Shown piece after piece: positions 1-8,214 of a DNA stretch of 64,000 bases (its first letter is position 1; every line of letters begins with the position of its first letter). The notes beneath the pieces are model-generated. The model was not told the origin of the DNA, did no database searches, and saw only the letters and a list, made by a program, of their open reading frames with translations. Position numbers and translations under genes: made by a program. This DNA comes from Halosolutus halophilus (GTDB lineage Archaea > Halobacteriota > Halobacteria > Halobacteriales > Natrialbaceae): contig NZ_CP094974.1 of assembly GCF_022869805.1 (NCBI RefSeq), forward strand, positions 3,100,001 through 3,164,000, in the 5' to 3' direction.

Positions 1-639
1 ATCGGTGGCTTCCCGCCCCTCGCGGTACGCGGTGCCGACGTACGGGAGGTGTGGCTGAGTGTAGTGCGCGATAATACGGTTGGCGTCGCCGTTTCGCCCG
101 ACCTCGATGGCGTGATCAGTCATCGGTCCGGGGAGCACCGATCCGTACGTTTCGTCGTGGTTCGTCTCCCACACCTCTATGTGAGAGTTGAGTGCGGATT
201 CATCGACCGTCGACCACGACGAGAAATCGACAGGGATCGTGTTGTTTGCTGGTGGGTATCTCCCACGCTTCAGCACGGCACCACTAAAGCCGTTCCCTGA
301 GATGTATGTCGTATTTCCGATCTCGTCGCGCCACGATTCCGTGAACGTGTTCGCCATCCACTCGGCGGACTGGCTGCCGACCGACCAGACGCTGTTCACT
401 TCCTCAATGAAGTCGTATTCGTCGGCCACCTCACGGAGCGCGTCCACACGGCACGCGTCGAGGATGATCAGGAGGTCCCAGTCTGACCTGTAGACGTTTT
501 TTCCGAACGGCCAGCGAGACGTTACGGCGTACCAGATGGTGAGATAGAGCGTGAATACGACGTAGAGGAGCGCACGTTTCGGGCGCTCGCGGATGTGCTC
601 ACGCATCTCCGAGAGCCATGCACCGAGATTGGTCTCCAT
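1..639 (-). CDS. Membrane-anchored alkaline-phosphatase-superfamily (sulfatase-like) protein, 3' end cut by window edge
   Basis: This gene runs off the left edge; the first 213 codons are present. A basic start is followed by one hydrophobic segment at about residues 24-41, probably a membrane anchor. Next comes LIILDACRVD, whose Asp61 matches the first metal-binding Asp of the alkaline phosphatase superfamily. It belongs to the same LDACR subgroup as the gene at 36338-37291; both then carry a Ser/Gly-rich stretch ending in EWM. There is no Cys-x-Pro-Ser-Arg signature, so a true formylglycine sulfatase is unlikely. ATG at 639 is preferred because a TATA-like CTTATTTGG on the minus strand near 662-670 would start transcription almost at the codon. 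A GTG one codon upstream is possible. Substrate unknown; glycan or phospholipid head-group modification is inferred from the neighbouring glycosyltransferases. Confidence 0.75.
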   Translation of the reverse strand, partial: METNLGAWLSEMREHIRERPKRALLYVVFTLYLTIWYAVTSRWPFGKNVYRSDWDLLIILDACRVDALREVADEYDFIEEVNSVWSVGSQSAEWMANTFTESWRDEIGNTTYISGNGFSGAVLKRGRYPPANNTIPVDFSSWSTVDESALNSHIEVWETNHDETYGSVLPGPMTDHAIEVGRNGDANRIIAHYTQPHLPYVGTAYREGREATD

Positions 640-698
640 CACATCCCCGTAGCCAACACCCAAATAAGTAGACGATGATATTCCTCTCGACAGTTGAC

Positions 699-2084
699 TT
701 AAAGGTATCCCAGCTCTTCGAGTTTCGACTCGACGGCGGCGTCAACGTCCGCTGTCTTCCCATCGGCTCTCATGTCTCCGATATCCCTCGTGAACAGTCC
801 GGTGGCGTCCGCCGGGATGAGGTCCGGGTCGCCCTTGTGTTCTAGGACGTATTCGCCACCGTTACGTTCGTAGTGGCGCGCCACACCGAGCGAATTCCAG
901 ACGTACTTTGACGCGCCGTCGTCGAGGTATACGCATCGGGACATGCGGTTCCAGTAGTCAAAGTCCTCATGGTCACTCGGAGGATGTGCGACGCCGAGGC
1001 CGGCGACTTCTGCGGTGAGTGGCTGGCGTTTCTCGAACTCGGTCTCAGTAGCGATTGCCGTGACGAGGTTCCCGAGGTCCAAGTGGGATATCGGCTTGGA
1101 TTCGTCCACGGAGAGGTCAGCATTGATGACGGTGAGCGGCACGTGCAGAAGTGTTTCCGCCATGTCCGGCGTAACGTGACCGAATCGCCGCCCACCGGTT
1201 TCATCATCGAGTTGTTCGCCGTGGTCGGCCGTGACGACAACAGCCGTGTCGTCGTCGACCCGCTTGCAGAACTCGGCGACCCGTCGAGTAGTGTACTCCA
1301 CGGCAGCAGCGTAGAGGTCTCGATAGGAAGCGATGTCTTCCTCGTGTTCGTCGAACGTGCCGTCCATGTTCATCGCCAACGCATCGATGTCCGGACTGCG
1401 GTTGCGGTGTTCCTTCGCAATCAGCGACTGATCGTAGCCGCGGACGTTCGTCAGCGGCCCGTGGGCGTCCATAATGTTCACGAACACGAACATCGGCTGC
1501 TCTGACTCGTCCAGTACGCGGCGTGTACGCGACAGGATTCGCTTGCAGCCGTCGTCGAAGGGCTTCACCACTGGGAGTTTCTGGAACAGGTTCTCCGTCT
1601 GGGATGCGACCCCATTTGCTAAGCTTTTCACGGGGTGGTCGTGTTGAACACACAACTTGAGAAATTCAATGTAGCGAGTCCAGTCCTCGGTCGAAGACTT
1701 GTGCCAGAACTTCGATGGCGACAGGCCCTCGGTGTAAGGCATCGAGGATTCGACGTGATAAAAGTCGTCGAAGAGTTTGTCGAAACCGAATACCGGGCTC
1801 GCGTATGGGTTCGCGCTCACGCCGACGAACCGGAAGCCCTCGAGATCCGAGAGGAACGTGTCCTCGCGATCGAGATCGCTGAACGCCGGCGTGGCGGAGT
1901 GGAACCCGTGTTCGTGGGGTAAGACGCCCGTGAACATACTCGCGTGGCTCGGAACGCTCCACGTACTCGCTGTCCGGCACTCTTCGAAGGAGTGGGACGC
2001 AATTGCCTGTAAGTCGTCGGCATGTCGCTCGAAGTGGTCGTAGCGGACAGTGTCAAGACAGAGTAGAACAACGTTCCGAGTCAT
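699..2084 (-). CDS. Sulfatase-like alkaline-phosphatase-superfamily enzyme
   Basis: A 461-residue protein with the superfamily layout: LLCLDTVRYDH near residues 7-17 (metal-binding Asp11), nucleophile loop WSVPSHASMFTG with Ser43, and TADHGEQ near residue 287. Real sulfatases have Cys or Ser followed by x-Pro-Ser-Arg; here the Arg is His, so formylglycine formation and sulfatase activity are doubtful. It may instead be a phosphoryl or sulfuryl hydrolase/transferase acting on a surface glycan. No signal peptide is visible, so the protein appears cytoplasmic unless exported unusually. It ends in KLEELGYL, a tail shared with six paralogues in this window. A TATA-like GATATATTC on the minus strand near 2113-2121 supports the start at 2084. 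It lies upstream of, and codirectional with, the truncated paralogue at 1-639. Confidence 0.8.
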   Translation of the reverse strand: MTRNVVLLCLDTVRYDHFERHADDLQAIASHSFEECRTASTWSVPSHASMFTGVLPHEHGFHSATPAFSDLDREDTFLSDLEGFRFVGVSANPYASPVFGFDKLFDDFYHVESSMPYTEGLSPSKFWHKSSTEDWTRYIEFLKLCVQHDHPVKSLANGVASQTENLFQKLPVVKPFDDGCKRILSRTRRVLDESEQPMFVFVNIMDAHGPLTNVRGYDQSLIAKEHRNRSPDIDALAMNMDGTFDEHEEDIASYRDLYAAAVEYTTRRVAEFCKRVDDDTAVVVTADHGEQLDDETGGRRFGHVTPDMAETLLHVPLTVINADLSVDESKPISHLDLGNLVTAIATETEFEKRQPLTAEVAGLGVAHPPSDHEDFDYWNRMSRCVYLDDGASKYVWNSLGVARHYERNGGEYVLEHKGDPDLIPADATGLFTRDIGDMRADGKTADVDAAVESKLEELGYL

Positions 2085-2231
2085 TGGATGAGGTCTTCGT
2101 GATGAATGTTAAGAATATATCGGTACGTGGATGCCGGCCTCCGGAACGCTGACTCGTCGGCTCACGTTCTCTAAATCAGGGTTCTGTGAAGCCTGTAGCA
2201 CCGAGCTCACGAACCAAGATCAATGAGTTAG

Positions 2232-2522
2232 GACTTCAGAATCACTCCCGTGGAGGCCTTGGCGGCCGGCATGCCGCTTGTTGGTGTTGAAGAGTGGATG
2301 ACTCAGTACTAGATCGTGGATGAGATGAATGGCTACACCTTCGAACGCGACGAAACTGGCTCGACCATTCAAGATACAGTTCGTCGATTCGAGGCGGGCA
2401 GACTGGACTGGGATGCCGGAGATCGCGGCCTTCGGGACCGGTTCTCCGTGCAGGCGTTCCACGATCGCATGGACGGGGCAGTCCAACGCCGAATCGAAAA
2501 CGCGGACGCGACTCCCGACTGA
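2232..2522 (+). pseudogene. Relic of the C-terminal third of a GT4 (group 1) glycosyltransferase
   Basis: In one frame this reads DFRITPVEALAAG, then PLVGVEEWMTQY, then a TAG stop at 2310-2312, then NGYTF, then TVRRFEAG and RFSVQAFHDRM to a final stop at 2522. The intact GT4 gene at 10244-11422 has DFGIAPVEALAAG, PLLGVDEGMTQY, NGYKH, TVHRFETEG and RFSVDEFHEGI in the same order and spacing. The TAG replaces the Gln of MTQYQ. Upstream of 2232 the frame is lost. This is a degraded gene piece rather than a working small gene. Confidence 0.8.
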
Positions 2523-2591
2523 TACTCGGAGTCCAGAGGTACGTCGAAAATTCACGTCGAGAGTACGCCGAAAACTACCGCGCTCCGGGAA

Positions 2592-3497
2592 TCACCGAAG
2601 GAACTGCTTGGCGAACGTCAAAAATCGCCCGTTCCTGTCGATGCCGAACAACGCGATGACGAACATTGCATACGAGATGGGTCTGAATGGATAGCGGAGG
2701 ATGGCGAGTCCGAGGTGCTTCAATGCCTGCCAGCGGTCGCCGTTCGACTCGTAGTCCCGTCCGATAACGTGGTGGTGGTACGAGAAGATGCGGCTACGGG
2801 TGATGAAGCCGAAGTCCGACGCTCGTTCCTTGACCTTTTCGAAGACAGCGAGATCTCCTTCAATTCTGCTATCGAAGTCCTTCGAGATGCTGTCCGGTTG
2901 TTCGTGCTTATCAACGAGGATTTCGTCCACGTAATCGACCTCGTAGTGCTCTGTGATGCGAATCCAGAGGTCGTAGTCTTGTCGACTCGGCAGCGACGGG
3001 TCAAACCCGCCGACGTCCTCTATGACGTCCCTCCGAACCATCACCGTGGAGGTCGGATGCACTCGGTCACGTTCTAGTTCCTGCACGTAAATGTCGCCGG
3101 ACGCCTCGGGGTACCGGACCCACTCGCTGCCGTCCGTTTCATATTGTACGAACCCCGTATAGACGAGTCCGAGGTCGTCGTCACCGCGTTCAAACATGTC
3201 GAGTTGCTCCTCAATTTTCGTGGGTTCCCAGGTGTCGTCAGCGTCGAGAAATGCAATATAGTCCCCGTGTGCGGCTTTGATACCGGTGTTCCTTGCTTCG
3301 GCTGCACCACGGTTATGTTCGTGTTCGACCAGTCGAACCCAGTCGCCGAGTCCGTCAATAACTCGAGTTAGGTCAACCTCTGACGCGTCGTCCACAACGA
3401 CTACTTCCAGATTTTCAGTAGTCTGTTCACGGACACCCTCGAGTGCCTCTGTCAAGAGTTCAGGTTGATTGTACACAGGTATGACGACGCTTATCAT
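2592..3497 (-). CDS. GT2 family glycosyltransferase
   Basis: A 301-residue protein with a GT-A fold: the N-terminal ISVVIPVYNQ, VVVVDDAS near residue 36, GAAEARNTG near 64-72 and the metal-binding motif FLDADDTW (Asp85, Asp87). These features are typical of inverting GT2 enzymes that add sugars to dolichol-linked or polysaccharide acceptors from nucleotide-sugar donors. The C-terminal stretch around residues 240-290 is rich in Tyr, Ile and Phe and may dock to the membrane. It lies between a GT4 relic and a sulfatase-like gene that starts divergently at 3655, so it probably belongs to the surface glycan pathway. Donor and acceptor cannot be told from the sequence. Confidence 0.85.
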   Translation of the reverse strand: MISVVIPVYNQPELLTEALEGVREQTTENLEVVVVDDASEVDLTRVIDGLGDWVRLVEHEHNRGAAEARNTGIKAAHGDYIAFLDADDTWEPTKIEEQLDMFERGDDDLGLVYTGFVQYETDGSEWVRYPEASGDIYVQELERDRVHPTSTVMVRRDVIEDVGGFDPSLPSRQDYDLWIRITEHYEVDYVDEILVDKHEQPDSISKDFDSRIEGDLAVFEKVKERASDFGFITRSRIFSYHHHVIGRDYESNGDRWQALKHLGLAILRYPFRPISYAMFVIALFGIDRNGRFLTFAKQFLR

Positions 3498-3654
3498 CTG
3501 ATAGTATCGATTTGTTCAAGCACCCGTGTAGATTCTTTGGATGATCGCTGCCTGTTTGGTGGAGAGGACTGAATTGTCCAGTATCAAATTCGAGTCCAGT
3601 CGTCAGCGTTTTCCAAGCAATTATTTTGATTAGCAATAACAAATGAGATTCACA

Positions 3655-5085
3655 ATGGATAATGCACCAGATATTCTCTGGCTGAGTTTGGAGAGCGTTC
3701 GTGCCGATCATACACCCATGTATGGCTACAAACGCGATACGACACCATCTCTTGACCGATTTGCGAGCCAGCCGGCCACTACGGTGTTTGACAATGGAAT
3801 CGCACAGTCTCTTTGGACTCCAGCCTCTTCCGCCTCAATGCTGACCGGGACGTACCTTTCTACCCACCGCGTCGGGCAGGACGGACGTGCAGAAAAAAAA
3901 CTTCCCGCAGCTATCGACACGCTCCCAGAACTACTCAGTGATATAGGTTACGAGACTGCACTATTTTCTCCGAATCCGTACGTTAGTGAAGCAACGGGAC
4001 TTGACAGAGGATTTGACCATACCACATCTGTAAAGGCTGTCCCGGAAAGCTATTCACCGTTCCAGTCAGATGCGAGAATCTATTGGTCGGAAGGGCTGCG
4101 CAGAATTCTACGGTCCAGAAAACCGAACATTGTACGTATCAAGCACGAATTGAAGACCACAGAGAACGAGGTGCTTGAACACCACGCGAAACGGTGGCTA
4201 AATTCGACGGGTGCAAACGCTGATCAATTTTTCGCGTATATGCACATCCCCGGCCCGCACCACCCATACTTCCCGAACACCGACTACTTGAACTGCTTCA
4301 CCGACGAGATCTCGTTCTCTGCAGAAGAAGCGTACAACCTCGTGGAAGACATCTACTACGGAGGTTCGGTAGCGATTAAACGGAGGATGGCTGAAGGGCT
4401 TGACTTGTCCGCCAACGAGTGGGAGGCGATTGAGGCTATGTATGACGCGACACTCCGACACATGGACGACACCGTTGATGCCCTAATTTCGAAGGCGCGG
4501 TCCGTCTCGGACTCCCTCGTAGTCGTCGTCGTCGGTGATCACGGCGAACTTTTCGGAGAACACGGCCTCATTGGCCACAATTTGATTCTACATGACAATC
4601 TGATTGAGGTTCCAATGCTCATTTCGGGGATACCAGACGCTACCACAGACGAAACTACTTTGACACAGCAAATTGATCTAACATACACTCTAGGTGAAAT
4701 TACTGGTGTAACGACTGATCAATTTGAGGGACAAGATATCCGTAATACTGGTCGAAAGTATGCAATCAGTCAACGAGGGCGGGCGAATCTAACCTCATAT
4801 ACACAATATAACAATTCTTTCGACACCGAACGCTTTTTCAAAGATCCGTACACTGTAGTTCGAAGTGAAGAGTACAAATTGGCCTCTAACCAGAATCGAA
4901 CCGAACTCTATCGACTTCCAGACGAAGATACAGACGTTAAGAAACACTGTGACGATGTGATGGCGGAGCTAAGATCTGTCATTGACCGAGAGGCGATTGA
5001 ATGGACAGTCGGAGAGCAAAAGCGAGAATCGCACTTCGGCGATTCGCAACTTGAACAGCTGAAAGATCTGGGGTACTTGTCCTAA
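3655..5085 (+). CDS. Sulfatase-like alkaline-phosphatase-superfamily enzyme (Thr-type)
   Basis: A 476-residue protein with WLSLESVRADHT near residues 9-20 (Glu13 at the usual first metal Asp), loop LWTPASSASMLTG with Thr55 at the nucleophile position, and VGDHGELFGEHG near residue 295. A Thr nucleophile is the pattern of phosphodiesterases and phosphoethanolamine/phosphoglycerol transferases rather than formylglycine sulfatases. The C-terminus is QLKDLGYLS, the tail shared across the window. A TATA-like AATTATTTTGA near 3619-3628 places transcription start around 3650, so ATG 3655 (MDNAPD) is chosen over ATG 3643. The gene is clearly A+T-richer than most of the window, which suggests recent transfer. 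Confidence 0.8.
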   Translation: MDNAPDILWLSLESVRADHTPMYGYKRDTTPSLDRFASQPATTVFDNGIAQSLWTPASSASMLTGTYLSTHRVGQDGRAEKKLPAAIDTLPELLSDIGYETALFSPNPYVSEATGLDRGFDHTTSVKAVPESYSPFQSDARIYWSEGLRRILRSRKPNIVRIKHELKTTENEVLEHHAKRWLNSTGANADQFFAYMHIPGPHHPYFPNTDYLNCFTDEISFSAEEAYNLVEDIYYGGSVAIKRRMAEGLDLSANEWEAIEAMYDATLRHMDDTVDALISKARSVSDSLVVVVVGDHGELFGEHGLIGHNLILHDNLIEVPMLISGIPDATTDETTLTQQIDLTYTLGEITGVTTDQFEGQDIRNTGRKYAISQRGRANLTSYTQYNNSFDTERFFKDPYTVVRSEEYKLASNQNRTELYRLPDEDTDVKKHCDDVMAELRSVIDREAIEWTVGEQKRESHFGDSQLEQLKDLGYLS

Positions 5086-5131
5086 GGCACACCCAACTCC
5101 AATGTGCTTTCCACTGCTGAACTCCAGTCTG

Positions 5132-5254
5132 ATGGTGAAATCGATTTTAATCACCGGTGGCACAGGATTCGTTAGAAGTCACGATGCTATGTTTTATGAT
5201 AATCTCGGAATCAGTCGCATAGCTCTCGTTGAGCAGGTCTGCGAGCATCTTTAG
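5132..5254 (+). pseudogene. Relic of the N-terminus of a nucleotide-sugar epimerase/dehydratase (SDR)
   Basis: A 40-codon frame opens with MVKSILITGGTGFVRSH, a near-perfect copy of the NAD-binding start of extended short-chain dehydrogenases (normally ITGGTGFIGSH), and then diverges to a TAG. Only the first glycine-rich turn is recognisable, so catalysis is impossible. The rest of 5086-5498 holds no gene I can support; about 5370-5460 is abruptly G+C-richer than its A+T-rich surroundings and may be inserted material. Confidence 0.65.
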
Positions 5255-5498
5255 ACAAGAAAATTAATGACCTGCTTACTTCTTAAACTGACTCAACCAG
5301 ACAGTGCTGATGATCCCAGGATTGCTCATATTGACTATCTATTAGTGAATGAAAACATAAGTGAAATTGCCCGGTCGCGGGTGCTCGCTACGCCGCGGAG
5401 CATTCGCGAGTGATCCTCATCGGCGTGAGCGTGGTAGATCGGACCCCGGAATAGACTCAACCGATAAAATAAACACCTTCCGTTAGCACCCTTCCTTT

Positions 5499-6737
5499 AT
5501 GAATATCAACCGACGCACTATTTCTGCTGTTGTAGGGTTCATAATTCTGTTAGGGGGGGTTCGAACGGCCCTCAGACTCCTGATATCTGGTCCATCAACG
5601 CTTTTCATCGATTTTGGTGTGTACTACCAAGCAGCTGAATACGCTCTTGACGGACAGTCGCTGTATACCGCAGATTATTCCAGTATCCCGAATACTGGAA
5701 GTCGATGGCTCTATCTACCGATCTACACCATCCTGTTCATTCCGTTCACTGTGTTTCCGTATCCGGTTGCGACAATCCTCTGGGCCACAGCCACCGCACT
5801 TATTCTCGTTGTTTCAGTAGCCCACCTCTCAAATCAGCTGTTTCCATCTCTCACCACGCCGGAAACAGTTGTTCTCGGTGTTGCTGTACTCACATTCCCG
5901 CCGATTCTCTCTGCACTCTTTTTAGGACAGGTGACTCCCATGATTACTGCTGCGTTGTGTCTCTACGCTGGTTCTCTCGTAACAGATCGCGAAAACAACC
6001 TTATTCCCGGTGGGACTGCTACACTGGTGGCGATAACCAAACCAACCTACCTCCCAGTTGGTACCCCACTTCTCCGGTCGCCAAGACGACTTCTCGGTGC
6101 ACTCGTTGTCGGGTCAGTCACTCTCATCGCTGGAGTGTCCATTTTCGGGCTTGACCAACACATCGTCTATCTCGAAGTCCTGCAAGACGGAAAGGGATGG
6201 GGGACCGAGTCTCATCTCTCACCGAATGAATGGCGAGTGACGACGTATATGCCCTGGTACTATCTTTACCCTCATCATCTGTTCGCGAACGCCGCAGTTA
6301 TCCTAACGACGCTCCTCGCAACCTTCCTAACATGGGCGCAGCGGGATCGGGAAACTGAATTATATGTACTCGCTCTCGGGCTTTTCACAGTTCCGTTAGC
6401 AACGCCATCACCGGGCATTTTGGACCTCTCGATAGCGGTCCCGGGTATACTTGTCTTGACGGCTCTCGAAAATCAACGATCGGGTGGGCAACCGATTATC
6501 CCGGTTGGTGCTGCGGCGCTGATTGCCACTCATCCATTTCTGGTAGAGTTTTTAGCTGGCGATGTCACGAGGGGTCTGCCCGTCGTAGGGGCGATCGCAG
6601 AGGTATTACTTCCAGCACTTCCAGCACTATCACCCGCTTTATGGGCATCTTTGATCCTCTTTGCACTCCCACTTTGGCGGTTACTCAGCCAGACGACTCG
6701 CGTACCGACTGACCAGACCCACCATCTGTCTCCTTAA
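5499..6737 (+). CDS. GT87-type (DUF2029) polytopic membrane glycosyltransferase
   Basis: A 412-residue, very hydrophobic protein with about nine to ten transmembrane stretches. After the first, LFIDFGVYYQAAEYAL (Asp38 in the first outward loop) matches the pattern of GT87 polyprenyl-phosphate-mannose or glucose transferases, which use an acidic residue in the first loop to pass a sugar from a lipid donor to an acceptor outside the cell. It converges on the GtrA-like gene at 6734-7180; the two stop codons overlap by 3 nt. With the GtrA flippase and the GT2 at 7170-7940 it forms a set resembling bacterial GtrA/GtrB/GtrC glucosylation modules. The acceptor is unknown, presumably an S-layer or polysaccharide glycan. 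Confidence 0.8.
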   Translation: MNINRRTISAVVGFIILLGGVRTALRLLISGPSTLFIDFGVYYQAAEYALDGQSLYTADYSSIPNTGSRWLYLPIYTILFIPFTVFPYPVATILWATATALILVVSVAHLSNQLFPSLTTPETVVLGVAVLTFPPILSALFLGQVTPMITAALCLYAGSLVTDRENNLIPGGTATLVAITKPTYLPVGTPLLRSPRRLLGALVVGSVTLIAGVSIFGLDQHIVYLEVLQDGKGWGTESHLSPNEWRVTTYMPWYYLYPHHLFANAAVILTTLLATFLTWAQRDRETELYVLALGLFTVPLATPSPGILDLSIAVPGILVLTALENQRSGGQPIIPVGAAALIATHPFLVEFLAGDVTRGLPVVGAIAEVLLPALPALSPALWASLILFALPLWRLLSQTTRVPTDQTHHLSP

Positions 6738-7180
6738 ACACGCCATGTAAACAGCGATTCTGCAACGTAATTAAGTACCATCCCCACGCCAATTCCGATC
6801 AAATTTGCAACTGTCGGCCAGAGATCGACAGTACCCACCGTTAGCGATATTTCGACTAGGCTCGTCAGTACAAAAAGCACAGCAAATGCGACAAATAGCC
6901 CACCGATACGGACGATATGGGACTTCCCCCATCGGCGAAGGGTAGCAAGGTATCCATTGGTCCCGTGGGTTGCGAATGTCCACCGATCGTTGACCACAAA
7001 CATCGTCGAAATTGACGTCTCGGAACCCGCTGCTTTCGCGATGAGCGGCCCGACACCGAATAATGTGGTCAAAATCGCGACGATGATCGTCTCAATAACC
7101 GCACCAACAACCCCAACAGAAACGAACTGCCCAATCCGAGTTGTCTGAGCGAGCGCGTCAATTTTCGACTCAGTCGCCAT
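6734..7180 (-). CDS. GtrA-like membrane protein, putative lipid-linked sugar flippase
   Basis: A 148-residue protein with four predicted transmembrane segments and the GtrA-family features FVSVGVVGAVIE, then FVVNDRWTF (Asn-Asp/Arg-x-Trp-x-Phe) and a closing helix before SLFTWRV. GtrA proteins are thought to flip polyprenyl-phosphate-linked glucose across the membrane. ATG 7180 is chosen because it overlaps the end of the upstream GT2 gene by 11 nt (translational coupling). The in-frame start at 7255 would lie deep inside that gene and lacks family resemblance. The partner GT2 probably makes the lipid-linked sugar that this protein moves. Confidence 0.8.
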   Translation of the reverse strand: MATESKIDALAQTTRIGQFVSVGVVGAVIETIIVAILTTLFGVGPLIAKAAGSETSISTMFVVNDRWTFATHGTNGYLATLRRWGKSHIVRIGGLFVAFAVLFVLTSLVEISLTVGTVDLWPTVANLIGIGVGMVLNYVAESLFTWRV

Positions 7181-7940
7181 CGCTTCCGATCCCCATGAGG
7201 TCTGATTCATCTGTTGAATCCACATCCCGATACCGCGGACTTGTCGCGATCGCATCGGTTCGGCGCTTCACATCGATCAAGGCGCTTCCCAATTCAACCG
7301 AGGTCGTTAGTGGATTCACTGTCGATTCTGGATGGTCTTCCCACGTGACCGGCACCTCCGCAATTTTGTATCCGAGCGACCCTGCAACAGATACAAACTC
7401 AAGGTCCCACGCAAAGCCAGGTTCATAGCAGTGATGGGCGATTGACGACCATGCATCGGCTGTCACTGCTTTCGCACCGCACTGATAGTCCTGGCACTGG
7501 GTAGGTAGCATATATTGGGCTCCGAGAGCGAAAACGTCGCCGAGGAACCGACGGAGGACTGTCTGGTGGGTGATGATATTCGACGATGGGTGTCGTCGAG
7601 ATCCAATACTTACATCGGCCTCGCCAGTTGTAATCGGCTGAATGATGCCGGCGAGCGAGGATGCAGGGACCGACCCGTCAGCATCTGCAAAGAGACAGAT
7701 ATCTGTACCAAGGGCGTCGAAGCCGGCCATAATCGCGGCGCCTTTACCACGTCGTTGTTTAGAAACTCCGATTTCAACACCCATCTCAGAAAGCTGATCG
7801 ATGTGTTCTTGAGTAGGGACGTCAATTTCGATTCGGACGACTGTAGGAGAAATTTCCGACTCTATGTGTTCAATATACGTTTTGAGAGTCGGGATATCCG
7901 GCTGATATGCAGGAATAACGACTCCAATATAATCAGTCAT
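7170..7940 (-). CDS. GT2 glycosyltransferase, polyprenyl/dolichyl-phosphate hexose synthase type
   Basis: A 256-residue GT-A protein: VVIPAYQPD at the start, RRGKGAAIMAGF near residues 63-74, and FADADGSVP with Asp86 and Asp88. Then come GSRRHPSS and DYQCGAKAV, a layout typical of Alg5/DPM1-like enzymes that load glucose or mannose onto polyprenyl phosphate. The usual C-terminal membrane pair of GtrB is absent, so it would work as a peripheral enzyme on the cytoplasmic face. It overlaps the GtrA-like gene by 11 nt, giving a two-gene operon. Haloarchaeal AglJ and AglD belong to the same broad family, but I would not assign either name. Confidence 0.8.
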   Translation of the reverse strand: MTDYIGVVIPAYQPDIPTLKTYIEHIESEISPTVVRIEIDVPTQEHIDQLSEMGVEIGVSKQRRGKGAAIMAGFDALGTDICLFADADGSVPASSLAGIIQPITTGEADVSIGSRRHPSSNIITHQTVLRRFLGDVFALGAQYMLPTQCQDYQCGAKAVTADAWSSIAHHCYEPGFAWDLEFVSVAGSLGYKIAEVPVTWEDHPESTVNPLTTSVELGSALIDVKRRTDAIATSPRYRDVDSTDESDLMGIGSDGD

Positions 7941-8214
7941 CGTTCAGATCACCTATTGCATCTATATTTGAAGACAAATACTAAAGTATAACTGAACAAA
8001 GGAGTGCCTTGGCGTAGGGGTAGCCAAACGCTTCTGACCACTGGCCAGTGGAGCTACTCTCAAGGCTCGTACCTGCCACAGGTTCGGCTTACTCGCGGTT
8101 TTTCACGACGGTGTATTCGTCGGCTTCATCGAGTTCGATCTGCGTCCAGATCCCTCATTAATTGCGATTTCATATATTTTGTCGGAAGGCAGGCGAATGT
8201 TCATATCCCAATTA
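7941..8214. mobile_element. Gene-free gap with hairpins resembling a degraded IS200/IS605-type right end
   Basis: No intact gene is seen. Positions 8009-8027 can fold as TTGGC-GTAGGGGTA-GCCAA. Positions 8038-8051 are a perfect 14-bp palindrome CCACTGGCCAGTGG. On the minus strand the segment ending near 8095 reads QIELDEADEYTVVKNRE followed by a stop, possibly the tail of a lost gene. Subterminal hairpins of this kind mark ends of IS200/IS605 elements, but I recognise no transposase or TnpB, so the assignment is tentative. Confidence 0.3.

Noticed and set aside
2220-2555. Minus-strand frame over the GT4 relic
   Set aside because: The plus strand matches the intact GT4 gene residue by residue; the minus frame matches nothing I know.
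5370-5460. G+C-rich islet as an RNA gene
   Set aside because: No tRNA arms or convincing conserved fold; left as unexplained inserted sequence.
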